Part shown: piece after piece, positions 18,763 to 27,012 of the stretch | How the letters are laid out: every line of letters begins with the position of its first letter | Position numbering within the stretch: the stretch's first letter is position 1 | The notes under the pieces: generated by a model | Database searches by the model: none | What the model was told of the DNA's origin: nothing | What the model saw: the letters and a program-made list of their open reading frames with translations, nothing else | From: an uncultured Lachnospiraceae bacterium | GTDB lineage: Bacteria > Bacillota > Clostridia > Lachnospirales > Lachnospiraceae | Assembly: GCA_902781895.1 (NCBI GenBank) | Contig: CACZLA010000015.1 | Location: 1-42,263 of the forward strand | Direction of reading: 5' to 3' | DNA length: 42,263 nucleotides | Translations under genes and position numbers: made by a program

Positions 18763-19977
18763 ATGAGTGATAACAGTAAAGTTATAAGTGATAATGCGTA
18801 CACCCGTTTCGGAGAATTCGGAGGACAGTATGTTCCGGAAACTCTGATGAATGAGATACATAAGCTGGAGGCAGCATATGAGAAATATAAGAACGATCCT
18901 GAGTTCACTGCCGAACTGGATGAACTGAACCGTAACTATGCAGGTCGTCCTTCGATTCTTTATTATGCAGAAAAGATGACTAAGGATCTGGGAGGAGCAA
19001 AGATATATCTGAAAAGAGAAGACCTTAATCATACAGGTTCTCATAAGATAAATAATGTTCTCGGTCAGGTGCTTCTTGCAAAGAAGATGGGAAAGACCAG
19101 AGTCATTGCCGAAACAGGAGCAGGTCAGCACGGTGTTGCAACAGCTACTGCCGCAGCACTTATGGGTCTGGAATGTGAGATATTCATGGGTGGCGAGGAT
19201 ACACTTCGTCAGGCTCTGAATGTATACAGAATGAAGCTTCTGGGAGCAAAGGTACATCCTGTCATGACAGGAACCAAGGTTCTGAAGGATGCGGTAAATG
19301 AGACCATGAGAGAGTGGGCCAGCAGAGTTGATGACACACTCTATGTGCTGGGTTCTGTAATGGGACCTCATCCATTTCCTACAATAGTCCGTGATTTCCA
19401 GTCTGTCATTAGTAAGGAAAGCAGACAGCAGATCCTCGATGCTGAAGGAAAGCTTCCGGATGTTGTTATCGCATGTGTAGGAGGAGGAAGCAATGCCATC
19501 GGTTCCTTCTATGAATATATAAAGGATGACGGTGTAAGGCTTATCGGATGTGAGGCAGCGGGCCTCGGTGTTGATAATCCGAAAAATGCCGCAACTATGG
19601 CAAATGGAACTATGGGAATATTCCATGGAATGAAGTCACTTTTCTGCCAGGATAAATATGGACAGATTGCCCCGGTTTATTCCATTTCCGCCGGACTTGA
19701 TTATCCGGGAATAGGTCCCGAGCATGCATATCTTGCTTCCATAGGAAGAGCTGAGTATGTTCCGATCACGGATGAAGAAGCGGTAAATGCATTTGAGTAT
19801 CTCAGCAGGACAGAGGGGATCATTCCTGCCATCGAAAGCTCGCATGCAGTGGCACATGTGCTTAAGATTGCACCTGAGATGCCGAAGGACAGCATAATAG
19901 TTTGTACCATTTCCGGTCGTGGAGACAAGGATGTGGCTTCAATAGCAAGATACAGAGGGGTTGAGATATATGAGTAA
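18763..19977 (+). CDS. trpB: Tryptophan synthase beta chain (classical, TrpB1)
   Basis: A 404-residue classical beta subunit: [13 protein letters not shown] near the N-terminus, PLP lysine Lys95 in [21 protein letters not shown], and the phosphate loop [10 protein letters not shown]. It condenses indole, channelled from TrpA, with serine. The gene overlaps trpA by 8 bp, the usual sign of a heteromeric alpha2beta2 complex. It shares the fold but is far from the TrpB2 at the start of the operon (for example GAGQHG versus GAGQWG). Confidence 0.97.
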   Translation: MSDNSKVISDNAYTRFGEFGGQYVPETLMNEIHKLEAAYEKYKNDPEFTAELDELNRNYAGRPSILYYAEKMTKDLGGAKIYLKREDLNHTGSHKINNVLGQVLLAKKMGKTRVIAETGAGQHGVATATAAALMGLECEIFMGGEDTLRQALNVYRMKLLGAKVHPVMTGTKVLKDAVNETMREWASRVDDTLYVLGSVMGPHPFPTIVRDFQSVISKESRQQILDAEGKLPDVVIACVGGGSNAIGSFYEYIKDDGVRLIGCEAAGLGVDNPKNAATMANGTMGIFHGMKSLFCQDKYGQIAPVYSISAGLDYPGIGPEHAYLASIGRAEYVPITDEEAVNAFEYLSRTEGIIPAIESSHAVAHVLKIAPEMPKDSIIVCTISGRGDKDVASIARYRGVEIYE

Positions 19978-20728
19978 TATATATAAAGCATTTGAAAATA
20001 AAAAAGCATTTATTGCATTTCTTACTGCAGGTGATCCGGACTACGAAACAAGCGTGAAGAATTTCAAGGCTGTTGCAGAGGCAGGGGCAGATCTGATCGA
20101 GATAGGTATTCCGTTTTCCGATCCCATAGCTGAGGGCCCTGTAATTCAGGGCGCTGATTTAAGAGCCCTTGGATCGGGAATGACAACTGATAAGGTATTT
20201 GATCTTCTGAAGGAAATCAGAAAAGAATATGATACTCCTGTTGTATTTATGACTTATGCAAATCCTGTTTATCATTACGGCTCAGAGGAGTTCTTCAAGA
20301 AGGCCAGTGAGGCAGGAGCAGACGGAATAATCATTCCGGATTGTCCATTTGAAGAAAGACATGAATTCTGTGATATCGCAGAAAAATACGGAATGGACTT
20401 TATTTCAATGATCGCACCTACCAGTGAGAACAGGATAAAGGAGATTGCTTCTCAGGCAAAGGGCTTTATCTACGTTGTTTCATCAATGGGAGTTACGGGT
20501 GTAAGAAGTGAGATTAATACAGATCTTGATTCCATTATCAAAAATATTAAGGACGTAACTGACGTTCCGGCAGCCATAGGCTTTGGAATAAGCACGCCTG
20601 AGCAGGCTGAAAAAATGCGTGCCATAGCTGATGGAGTTATAGTTGGTTCGGCTATGGTAAAGATAGTTGCCGAAGAGGGAGAGAGCGCTCCCGAAAAACT
20701 TTTCAAATATGTAAAATCAATGAAGTAA
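19970..20728 (+). CDS. trpA: Tryptophan synthase alpha chain
   Basis: A 252-residue TIM barrel that cleaves indole-3-glycerol phosphate to indole and glyceraldehyde 3-phosphate. Catalytic Glu and Asp are in [12 protein letters not shown]; the phosphate site is VGSAMVK near the C-terminus. The ATG at 19970 lies inside the end of trpB, with GAGGGG upstream. Last gene of the T-box operon; no terminator hairpin is obvious before the next gene. Confidence 0.97.
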   Translation: MSNIYKAFENKKAFIAFLTAGDPDYETSVKNFKAVAEAGADLIEIGIPFSDPIAEGPVIQGADLRALGSGMTTDKVFDLLKEIRKEYDTPVVFMTYANPVYHYGSEEFFKKASEAGADGIIIPDCPFEERHEFCDIAEKYGMDFISMIAPTSENRIKEIASQAKGFIYVVSSMGVTGVRSEINTDLDSIIKNIKDVTDVPAAIGFGISTPEQAEKMRAIADGVIVGSAMVKIVAEEGESAPEKLFKYVKSMK

Positions 20729-20742
20729 TTATTTTCCTTTTA

Positions 20743-20751
20743 TGTTATAAT
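20743..20751 (+). promoter_or_regulatory. Candidate extended -10 promoter before the EF-G paralogue
   Basis: TGTTATAAT, a TGn extended -10 box, lies 77 bp before the ATG at 20828. No good -35 is visible. It may give the EF-G-like gene its own promoter apart from the trp operon. Confidence 0.35.
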
Positions 20752-20827
20752 GAAAAAAGTGTTATTGCTATTCAGGAAATGAATAGTTATGTGGCATAAT
20801 TCTATATAGCAGAATGGAGGTAACTAT

Positions 20828-22894
20828 ATGAAGGTATTTACTACGGATAAAATCCGTAATGTTGTTCTTCTGGGGCATGGGGGCAGCGGAAAAACATCAC
20901 TTGTGGAGGCTATAGCATATCTTGCAGGTATGACAAGTCGTATGGGAACTATTGATGCGGGAAATACACTTTGTGATTATGACAAAGAAGAGATCAAGCG
21001 TAAATGTTCCATAAAGACATCAGTTGTTCCTGTTGAGTGGGATGGCTACAAAGTAAATCTTCTTGATACACCGGGATTCCATGATTTCGTCGGTGAGGCA
21101 GAGGAAGCATTATCAGTTGCTGATGCAGCAATCATCGTTATTTCCGGAAAAGAGGGAATCGAAGTTGGTACAAAGCGTGCGTGGGATTTCTGCGAGAAGA
21201 GAAAGCTTCCGAGAATATGTTTTGTAACAAACATGGATGATGACAAAGCCAGCTACAGAGAGATTGTTCAGCAGCTTCAGGAGATGTACGGAAAGAGAAT
21301 AGCACCTTTCCACCTTCCTATAAGAGAGAATGAGCAGTTTGTAGGATATGTAAATGTTATCCAGCAGAAGGCTAAGAGATGGAATGATAAGGGAACAGTT
21401 GATAAGTTTGATGTTCCGGATTATTCTCAGGAGAATCTGAGTATCTGCCGTGATGCTCTTGTTGAAGCAGTAGCTGAGACAAGCGAAGAATTCATGGAGA
21501 GATTCTTTGACGGAGATGAGTTCTCAGAGGATGAAATCCGTTCAGCTCTTCGTGTAGGTGTTCATGATGGTTCCGTAGTACCTGTACTTATGGGCTCAAA
21601 TTCCCAGGCAAGAGGTATGTTTACCCTCATGGCAGATATCATTAAATATCTTCCGAGTCCTGATACATGTAAATGTGCGGGAATCAATACAGTTGATAAT
21701 ACAGTATTTGAGGCTGATTATGACTTCTCAAAGCCAAAGTCAGCATATATATTTAAGACGATCGCAGATCCTTATATCGGAAAATATTCCCTTATAAAGG
21801 TTAACTCCGGAGTTCTGAAGCCGGATGATACACTCTTCAATTATCATCGTGATACAGAAGAGAGACTCGGAAAGCTTTATGTTCTCGTCGGAAGTAAAGC
21901 AGAAGAAGTAAGTGAGCTTCATGCAGGAGATATCGGAGCTCTGGCAAAGCTTTCAGACAGCCAGACAACGGATTCACTTTCAACAAAGAAGAATCCTATA
22001 ACATATATCCGTACACCTATTTCAAAGCCATATGTTTACAGACAGTACAGAACAGTTAAGAAGGGTGATGAGGATAAGGTATCACAGGCACTCAGTAAGC
22101 TTCTTATGGAAGATCTTACTCTTCAGTATGTAAATGACAGCGATAACGGTCAGACACTTCTTTACGGAATAAGCCAGGTACATCTTGAGGTTGTACAGAG
22201 CGTTCTCCTTGAGAAGTATAAGGTTGAGATAGAGCTTGATAAGCCAAGGATCAGCTTTAAGGAGACTATCACAAAGAAGTCTGATACAGAGTATAAATAT
22301 AAGAAACAGTCCGGTGGACATGGACAGTATGGTCATGTAAAGATCATTATGGAGCCATCCGGAGATATGGAAACAGCTTATCAGTTTGAGCAGACTGTAG
22401 TAGGTGGAGCAGTTCCGAAGAATTACTTCCCTGCAGTTGAAAAGGGTATAGCTGAATCAGTTAAGAGCGGACCTCTTGCAAAGTATCCTGTTACGGGAGT
22501 AAAGGTTACACTCTATGATGGTAGTTATCATGCAGTTGATTCATCTGAGCTTGCATTCAAGGTTGCAACTGAGCAGGCATTTAAGAATGGATTCATGGAT
22601 GCAGGTCCTGTACTTCTTGAGCCTATCGCTACTATGACAGTTGTGGCAGAAGAGCAGTTTGCAGGAGCTATCATGGGTGACCTGAATAAGCGTCGTGCAA
22701 GGATCCTGGGAATGAATCCTCTGGATGGAGGATATCAGGAGATAGTTGCTGATATACCTTACCTCGGACTTTATGAGTATGATACAAGTCTTTATTCAAT
22801 GACACGAGGCAGCGGAATATTCTCATATGAGTTTGCAAGATATGAGCAGGCTCCTAATGATGTTGCTCAGGCTGAGATAAAGAACAATCAGTAA
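20828..22894 (+). CDS. EF-G-like translational GTPase (FusA2-type paralogue)
   Basis: A 688-residue GTPase with the EF-G domain order: G domain with P-loop GHGGSGKT (16-23), DTPGFHDF switch II, FVTNMDDD in the NKxD position, then domains II to V. Switch II reads DTPGFHDF where housekeeping EF-G has DTPGHVDF, so the GTPase-activating His is displaced, and NKxD is altered to NMDD. These traits fit the EF-G-like/FusA2 paralogues found in many Firmicutes beside the true fusA. Its exact role on the ribosome is unknown. GGAGG precedes the ATG, and a strong terminator follows. Confidence 0.85.
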   Translation: MKVFTTDKIRNVVLLGHGGSGKTSLVEAIAYLAGMTSRMGTIDAGNTLCDYDKEEIKRKCSIKTSVVPVEWDGYKVNLLDTPGFHDFVGEAEEALSVADAAIIVISGKEGIEVGTKRAWDFCEKRKLPRICFVTNMDDDKASYREIVQQLQEMYGKRIAPFHLPIRENEQFVGYVNVIQQKAKRWNDKGTVDKFDVPDYSQENLSICRDALVEAVAETSEEFMERFFDGDEFSEDEIRSALRVGVHDGSVVPVLMGSNSQARGMFTLMADIIKYLPSPDTCKCAGINTVDNTVFEADYDFSKPKSAYIFKTIADPYIGKYSLIKVNSGVLKPDDTLFNYHRDTEERLGKLYVLVGSKAEEVSELHAGDIGALAKLSDSQTTDSLSTKKNPITYIRTPISKPYVYRQYRTVKKGDEDKVSQALSKLLMEDLTLQYVNDSDNGQTLLYGISQVHLEVVQSVLLEKYKVEIELDKPRISFKETITKKSDTEYKYKKQSGGHGQYGHVKIIMEPSGDMETAYQFEQTVVGGAVPKNYFPAVEKGIAESVKSGPLAKYPVTGVKVTLYDGSYHAVDSSELAFKVATEQAFKNGFMDAGPVLLEPIATMTVVAEEQFAGAIMGDLNKRRARILGMNPLDGGYQEIVADIPYLGLYEYDTSLYSMTRGSGIFSYEFARYEQAPNDVAQAEIKNNQ

Positions 22895-22934
22895 GCTGAT
22901 CTCAGAAAGATGATTAAATAAAGAATAAAAAATT

Positions 22935-22967
22935 AACGCCGGTGCAGAAATGCCCCGGCGTTTTTTA
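22935..22967 (+). terminator. Intrinsic terminator after the EF-G paralogue
   Basis: Stem AACGCCGG/CCGGCGTT with a 12-base loop followed by TTTTTT, 41 bp after the stop codon. Confidence 0.9.
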
Positions 22968-23015
22968 CTCTTATCAGAAATAATATTATTGAAGTGTAAT
23001 ATATATTTGAAGTGT

Positions 23016-25085
23016 TTAATTATTTCGTTTTCCATGATAAGTAAATTCCATCATGGTTATATCGTCAAACTGATTAGCTTCTCCGACGAAATCCTGGATA
23101 TCCTGAGCTACGATAGGAAGAAGCTCCCGCTCAGTTTTATCCTCGTGTTTATTCAGAACATTCAGCAGTCTGTCAACACCGTAATCCAGCTCCATCTCAT
23201 TTATAGCTTCCGGAACTCCGTCAGTATATACAAAGAGTCTGTCTCCCGGATAGAATGTGATCTGATACTCCGTAAATGGTATTCCATCCATTGTGGCAAT
23301 AGGAGGACTGTGTTTCTGTTTATACAGCTTATAATCACTGGCTGCTCTTCGCAGAACCGGATATTCATGTCCGGCGTTGCAGCATCTCATTTTTCCTGTA
23401 GTAAGATCGATGATACCTATCCATACAGTTACGAACATTCCCGTATCATTTCCGACACTGAGGGTATCATTTACCTTTGTAAAGATTTCCGATGGAGATT
23501 TTCCTGACGTAGCCAGAGCCTTGAGAGCGGTCTTACTTCTCATCATAAACAGAGATGCAGGTATTCCCTTGCCTGAAACGTCAGCTATCAACATACAGAA
23601 ATTGTTTTCATCAAGGAAGAAGAAATCATAGAAATCTCCACCTACTGTTTTGGCAGGCTTCATAGTGGCATAAATCTCGAAATCATCTCTGTTAAAGTTG
23701 AACTCGTGAGGAAGCACTGATTCCTGAACAACCCGGGCAAACTCCAGTTCCATTTCTATACGTTTTTCGGCTGCATCTATATATCCCTTCAGAACTGAGA
23801 CAGTCTGATTGATATCATCAGAAAGAGATGTAAACTCAGTTGAGGCATATACACCAACCTTTTCCTCCAGGTCACCATCTGAAATCTTATTCAGTGATCT
23901 ATTGACTATCTCAAGATTGCTGACAACAATTTTCTGGATAAGCATGGATACCAGAGAATAGATAACAGTAAATATGAGAATATCAGCAAGTATTAATTCA
24001 TAGGCCTGGGCATCTCTGTCTGCATAGATCTGTTTGGTTGGAATCCAAACCAGAAGAGTATAATCCTGATCAAGCTTTTTCATACAGCAGAGTGATTCTA
24101 TTCCGAAGATGGAAGTCTCGAGGGTTTCATCTTCATTTATCTCAGCCAGCTCTTTTAGTAAATTAGCGGATACTGTCAGGTCAATATGATTTCCTATGAT
24201 TACCTGATTATCGGAATCTATGATTTCATATCCGCACTCCGGATTGTTGTTTTGTAATACATCATGGAGACTTATATGATCTTCCTCATGTTTCAGTGTC
24301 AGATAATCTGATTTTAGACTGTCTGCTGTAAGAAGAATATCATCATTGGCTTTCTGGAATGCTGACTGGGTCTGAATGATGTATGTAAATGTATAAAGAA
24401 AGATCAGTACGACGGTTGTGACTACAAACAGCCAGAACTGGATCCTTTGAGAAACCTGTATATCACGTGTGCTTACTTTGCGGAAAGGGTTTTTCCATTC
24501 GCCTGATTTAATCTTTATTATCAGTGCCGAAAGAGCAAGACCGATACCGGTAAATGTGATCATCGGAAATGCACAGGTCTTAACCACATAAAATGCCATA
24601 TCTATATCATCTCTGTGTGATATAAAGACGACATACATATGAAATACTTCCATGGTTGAACCGATGAAAAATGCATAGAAGGCAGAAGGCTTCTTTTTCT
24701 TAAATACGAATAAATGAAGCAGTGCTGAAATGACACCTGCAAGACATGTGGAAACACTACAGGCAATTTTGGTATAGGATCCCACATCGAACCAGTTCCC
24801 GGCTACAAATCTTTCGATACCACCGATAAAACCGGCGATGATTCCGGCAACGGGATCGAAGAAAAGACCGGCAGAAAGCGGAGCCAGATCTCTTACATTT
24901 AACATCATATGCTTGTAGTCTATACCGAAATGTGTGGACATGATGGCACAGAGTCCGTAAATGATTCCGATAAGGATCTTTGACCTGACACTTATGGTCT
25001 TTCCCTTGGTAAGCATCCATATGACGTAGGTTATTACTATATATAAGGCTGTTATGCCGGACATTTTAAGAATCATATATAACAT
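23016..25085 (-). CDS. Membrane SpoIIE-type PP2C serine phosphatase with LytS-like sensor
   Basis: A 689-residue protein. N-terminal 5TM LytS/YhcK-type membrane domain (about 1-190; hallmark NVRDLAPLSAGLFFDP and AGIIAGFIGGIERF), a further helix near 225, an extracytoplasmic region of about 130 residues, a helix near 365, a HAMP-like linker (ISDGDLEEKV), then the PP2C-like SpoIIE/RsbU phosphatase (GGDFYDFFFL, ADVSGKGIPASLFM, DDITMMEF). The family dephosphorylates anti-sigma-factor antagonists in partner-switching pathways. The ATG at 25085 is chosen for CGGAG 6 bases upstream; the longer frame to 25127 lacks one. It diverges from the hydrogenase-type regulator gene. Confidence 0.88.
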   Translation of the reverse strand: MLYMILKMSGITALYIVITYVIWMLTKGKTISVRSKILIGIIYGLCAIMSTHFGIDYKHMMLNVRDLAPLSAGLFFDPVAGIIAGFIGGIERFVAGNWFDVGSYTKIACSVSTCLAGVISALLHLFVFKKKKPSAFYAFFIGSTMEVFHMYVVFISHRDDIDMAFYVVKTCAFPMITFTGIGLALSALIIKIKSGEWKNPFRKVSTRDIQVSQRIQFWLFVVTTVVLIFLYTFTYIIQTQSAFQKANDDILLTADSLKSDYLTLKHEEDHISLHDVLQNNNPECGYEIIDSDNQVIIGNHIDLTVSANLLKELAEINEDETLETSIFGIESLCCMKKLDQDYTLLVWIPTKQIYADRDAQAYELILADILIFTVIYSLVSMLIQKIVVSNLEIVNRSLNKISDGDLEEKVGVYASTEFTSLSDDINQTVSVLKGYIDAAEKRIEMELEFARVVQESVLPHEFNFNRDDFEIYATMKPAKTVGGDFYDFFFLDENNFCMLIADVSGKGIPASLFMMRSKTALKALATSGKSPSEIFTKVNDTLSVGNDTGMFVTVWIGIIDLTTGKMRCCNAGHEYPVLRRAASDYKLYKQKHSPPIATMDGIPFTEYQITFYPGDRLFVYTDGVPEAINEMELDYGVDRLLNVLNKHEDKTERELLPIVAQDIQDFVGEANQFDDITMMEFTYHGKRNN

Positions 25086-25218
25086 GTGTTTCTCCGAATA
25101 AGCATATGTTATGATAATACAAATCAATAAACTGAAAATGCTTGATTTATCTCATAAATATGATAGTTTTATTAGTGTGATTTGTCAACCGTGGAAGAAT
25201 ACTCAGATGGAGGGAAAA

Positions 25219-25464
25219 ATGGATACAAGACCGGCAATTATTGCAGTTATTATAGAAGATAATGAGTCAGTTAAGGAGTTCAATGCAATTCTTCATGAAT
25301 ATGCAGAATATGTCATAGGACGTATGGGTATCCCTTACAGAACAAAGGGGATTAACATCATAAGCGTAGCAGTGGATGCACCGCAGGATGTGACAAGCTC
25401 TATGGCCGGACGGATAGGAAGGCTGAAGGGCGTAACCGCAAAGACGGTTTATTCAAATATATAA
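25219..25464 (+). CDS. TM1266-type iron-only hydrogenase system regulator (ACT-like)
   Basis: An 81-residue protein of the TM1266 family (TIGR03959), small ACT-like proteins encoded next to HydE/F/G genes and thought to regulate the [FeFe]-hydrogenase system. Visible features are a first strand AIIAVIIED, the helix KEFNAILHEYAEYVIGRMGI, NIISVAVDAPQD, and GRIGRLKGVTAKTVYS at the end. I set the start at 25219, where GGAGGG precedes it; the longer in-frame extension to 25111 overlaps the divergent promoter zone and shows no family similarity. It is separated from hydF by a regulated leader. It has no obvious DNA-binding motif, so its mode of action is uncertain. Confidence 0.85.
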   Translation: MDTRPAIIAVIIEDNESVKEFNAILHEYAEYVIGRMGIPYRTKGINIISVAVDAPQDVTSSMAGRIGRLKGVTAKTVYSNI

Positions 25465-25474
25465 GACCTTTAAA

Positions 25475-25532
25475 GACATTATTTTGCAATTAATATCGGA
25501 CTTTTAGGACATTATTTTGCTATTAATATCGG
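25475..25532 (+). repeat. Two direct repeats upstream of the hydF promoter (candidate operator)
   Basis: A 25-base sequence beginning GACATTATTTTGC and ending ATTAATATCGG occurs at 25475-25499 and again at 25508-25532 with one mismatch (A to T). The copies are 33 bp apart start to start, about three helical turns, and the second ends exactly at the -35 box. This geometry fits paired binding of an activator or repressor on one DNA face. Confidence 0.75.
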
Positions 25533-25561
25533 TTGGATGTTGATGCAAAATATGCTATAAT
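25533..25561 (+). promoter_or_regulatory. Promoter of the hydF-hydE-nitrogenase-like cluster
   Basis: TTGGAT (25533-25538), 17-bp spacer, TATAAT (25556-25561) with TGC in front, an extended -10. The start point would be near 25568. It lies directly after the direct repeats and before the structured leader. Confidence 0.75.
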
Positions 25562-25567
25562 TAAAGG

Positions 25568-25711
25568 CCAGTAAATTAATAGATATGAAACCGACCTGAC
25601 ATCGAAACCCGGCTTTACGAAACCGGCTTGAGATGAAAGCTTAGTGAACCCTATATTTTATAAACGGGATTACTGCGCTCTTTCGTGTGTCGGGAGAGCG
25701 CTTTATTTTTT
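25568..25711 (+). promoter_or_regulatory. Structured 5' leader with terminator, class not recognised (candidate riboswitch/attenuator)
   Basis: About 145 bases of untranslated leader between promoter and terminator. It has two similar segments of the type CGAAACCCGGCTTTA and ACGAAACCGGCTTGA (about 25593-25632) and a stem AGTGAACCC (25643-25651) with GGGATTACT (25666-25674) directly abutting the terminator stem. No ORF with a ribosome binding site is visible in it. It matches none of the riboswitch consensus sequences I can recall (SAM, cobalamin, Moco, NiCo, c-di-GMP-I, THF, T-box), so the ligand is unknown. Confidence 0.55.
25675..25711 (+). terminator. Leader terminator upstream of hydF
   Basis: Stem GCGCTCT (25675-25681) with AGAGCGC (25695-25701), followed by TTTATTTTTT. 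It lies 94 bp before hydF, after the promoter, so it would end transcription unless an alternative fold forms upstream. Confidence 0.8.
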
Positions 25712-25804
25712 GATAATAATTCAAAATAATCCGCTGGGGTTCCATTTGACTGATATAAGGACATAGGTGTCAATGACACCCACATCATATAAGGAGATTT
25801 GTAT

Positions 25805-27001
25805 ATGGGATTAAATGATACGCCTTCGGGTGAGAGGCTGAGAATAAGCTTCTTCGGAAAAAGAAATGCAGGAAAATCCAGTCTGGTAAATGCTGTGACA
25901 AATCAGGAGCTGGCAGTTGTTTCCGACACAAAGGGAACTACTACGGATCCGGTGTCTAAGGCAATGGAGCTTCTTCCACTGGGACCGGTGCTTATTACGG
26001 ATACTCCCGGATACGATGACAGCGGTGCACTGGGAGAACTGAGAGTAAAGAAAACAAAACAGATACTCAATAAGACAGATATAGCTGTTCTTGTGACAGA
26101 TGCAACTATGGAAACAGACGATTCGGAAAAGGAACTGATAAGTCTGTTTAAAGAGAAGGATATACCATTTGTGGTTGTTCGAAATAAGTCCGACTTGATT
26201 GATGAGGCATCAGTCAGCGGAGCTGATGACAGCAGCAGGATAGTGTTTACAAGTGCGACTGAAAAGAAAAATATAGAGGAGCTGAAAAATGTTATCGGGT
26301 CACTGAGACCGGATGATGAAAATAAGGTTCGTCTCGTGGGAGATATCATTTCCCCTAAGCAGCTTATAGTTCTTGTTATCCCCATAGACGAGTCTGCTCC
26401 GAAGGGCAGACTGATACTTCCTCAGCAGCAGACGATAAGGGATATTCTGGAGAGCGGGGCTTATGCCGTGACTACCAGAGAAACTGAACTTGCAGCACTT
26501 CTTGAAAAGATGAATCCGAAGCCGGATCTTGTAATAACCGACAGTCAGGCATTTGAAAAAGTAAGTAAGGATGTTCCGGAGGATATAAAGCTTACATCCT
26601 TCTCAATACTGATGGCCAGATACAAGGGCTTCCTTGATACAGCTGTAAAGGGAGCAAGAGCCATAGATGAGTTAAGAGACGGTGACAAGGTTCTTATCAG
26701 TGAAGGCTGCACTCACCACAGACAGTGCGGTGATATCGGAACCGTAAAGCTTCCGAACTGGCTCAGAAAAAGAACCGGAAAAGATATCGTGATAGAGACA
26801 AGCTCCGGAACTGAGTTCCCGGAGAACTTGGAAGAATATGCCCTCATTATTCACTGCGGCGGATGTATGCTCAGTCAGCGTGAGATGACATATCGTATGA
26901 AATGTGCCATTGACGCAGGGGTTCCATTTACAAACTATGGAACTGCGATTGCATTTATGAAGGGGATACTTGAGAGAAGTCTGAGACCGATTTACGGATA
27001 A
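25805..27001 (+). CDS. hydF: [FeFe]-hydrogenase maturation GTPase HydF
   Basis: A 398-residue scaffold protein of H-cluster assembly. N-terminal GTPase domain with Walker A GKRNAGKS (18-25), TTTDP, DTPGYDD and RNKSD (NKxD); dimerisation domain in the middle; C-terminal cluster domain with EGCTHHRQCGD (Cys302, His304) and IIHCGGC (Cys351, Cys354), the CxH...HCxxC ligand pattern. In the known pathway it receives the diiron subcluster and loads it on HydA. Start at 25805 chosen for AAGGAG 8 bases upstream; the TTG at 25799 is too close. Here it heads the nitrogenase-like cluster and is followed by hydE after 11 bp. No hydA or hydG lies in the window. Confidence 0.95.
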   Translation: MGLNDTPSGERLRISFFGKRNAGKSSLVNAVTNQELAVVSDTKGTTTDPVSKAMELLPLGPVLITDTPGYDDSGALGELRVKKTKQILNKTDIAVLVTDATMETDDSEKELISLFKEKDIPFVVVRNKSDLIDEASVSGADDSSRIVFTSATEKKNIEELKNVIGSLRPDDENKVRLVGDIISPKQLIVLVIPIDESAPKGRLILPQQQTIRDILESGAYAVTTRETELAALLEKMNPKPDLVITDSQAFEKVSKDVPEDIKLTSFSILMARYKGFLDTAVKGARAIDELRDGDKVLISEGCTHHRQCGDIGTVKLPNWLRKRTGKDIVIETSSGTEFPENLEEYALIIHCGGCMLSQREMTYRMKCAIDAGVPFTNYGTAIAFMKGILERSLRPIYG

Positions 27002-27012
27002 AGGAAATTATA

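Noticed and set aside
18526-19626. 366-residue open frame on the minus strand
   Set aside because: Antisense to trpF/trpB, no ribosome binding site, Cys/His/Ser-rich composition typical of a reverse shadow of a real gene.
25111-25218. Longer N-terminus for the TM1266-type regulator
   Set aside because: The extra 36 residues have no family similarity, cover the divergent intergenic region, and the GGAGGG site precedes the ATG at 25219.
25562-25804. A second T-box or known riboswitch upstream of hydF
   Set aside because: No GGGTGGNACCGC motif and no consensus of common riboswitch classes could be found by eye; left as unassigned leader.
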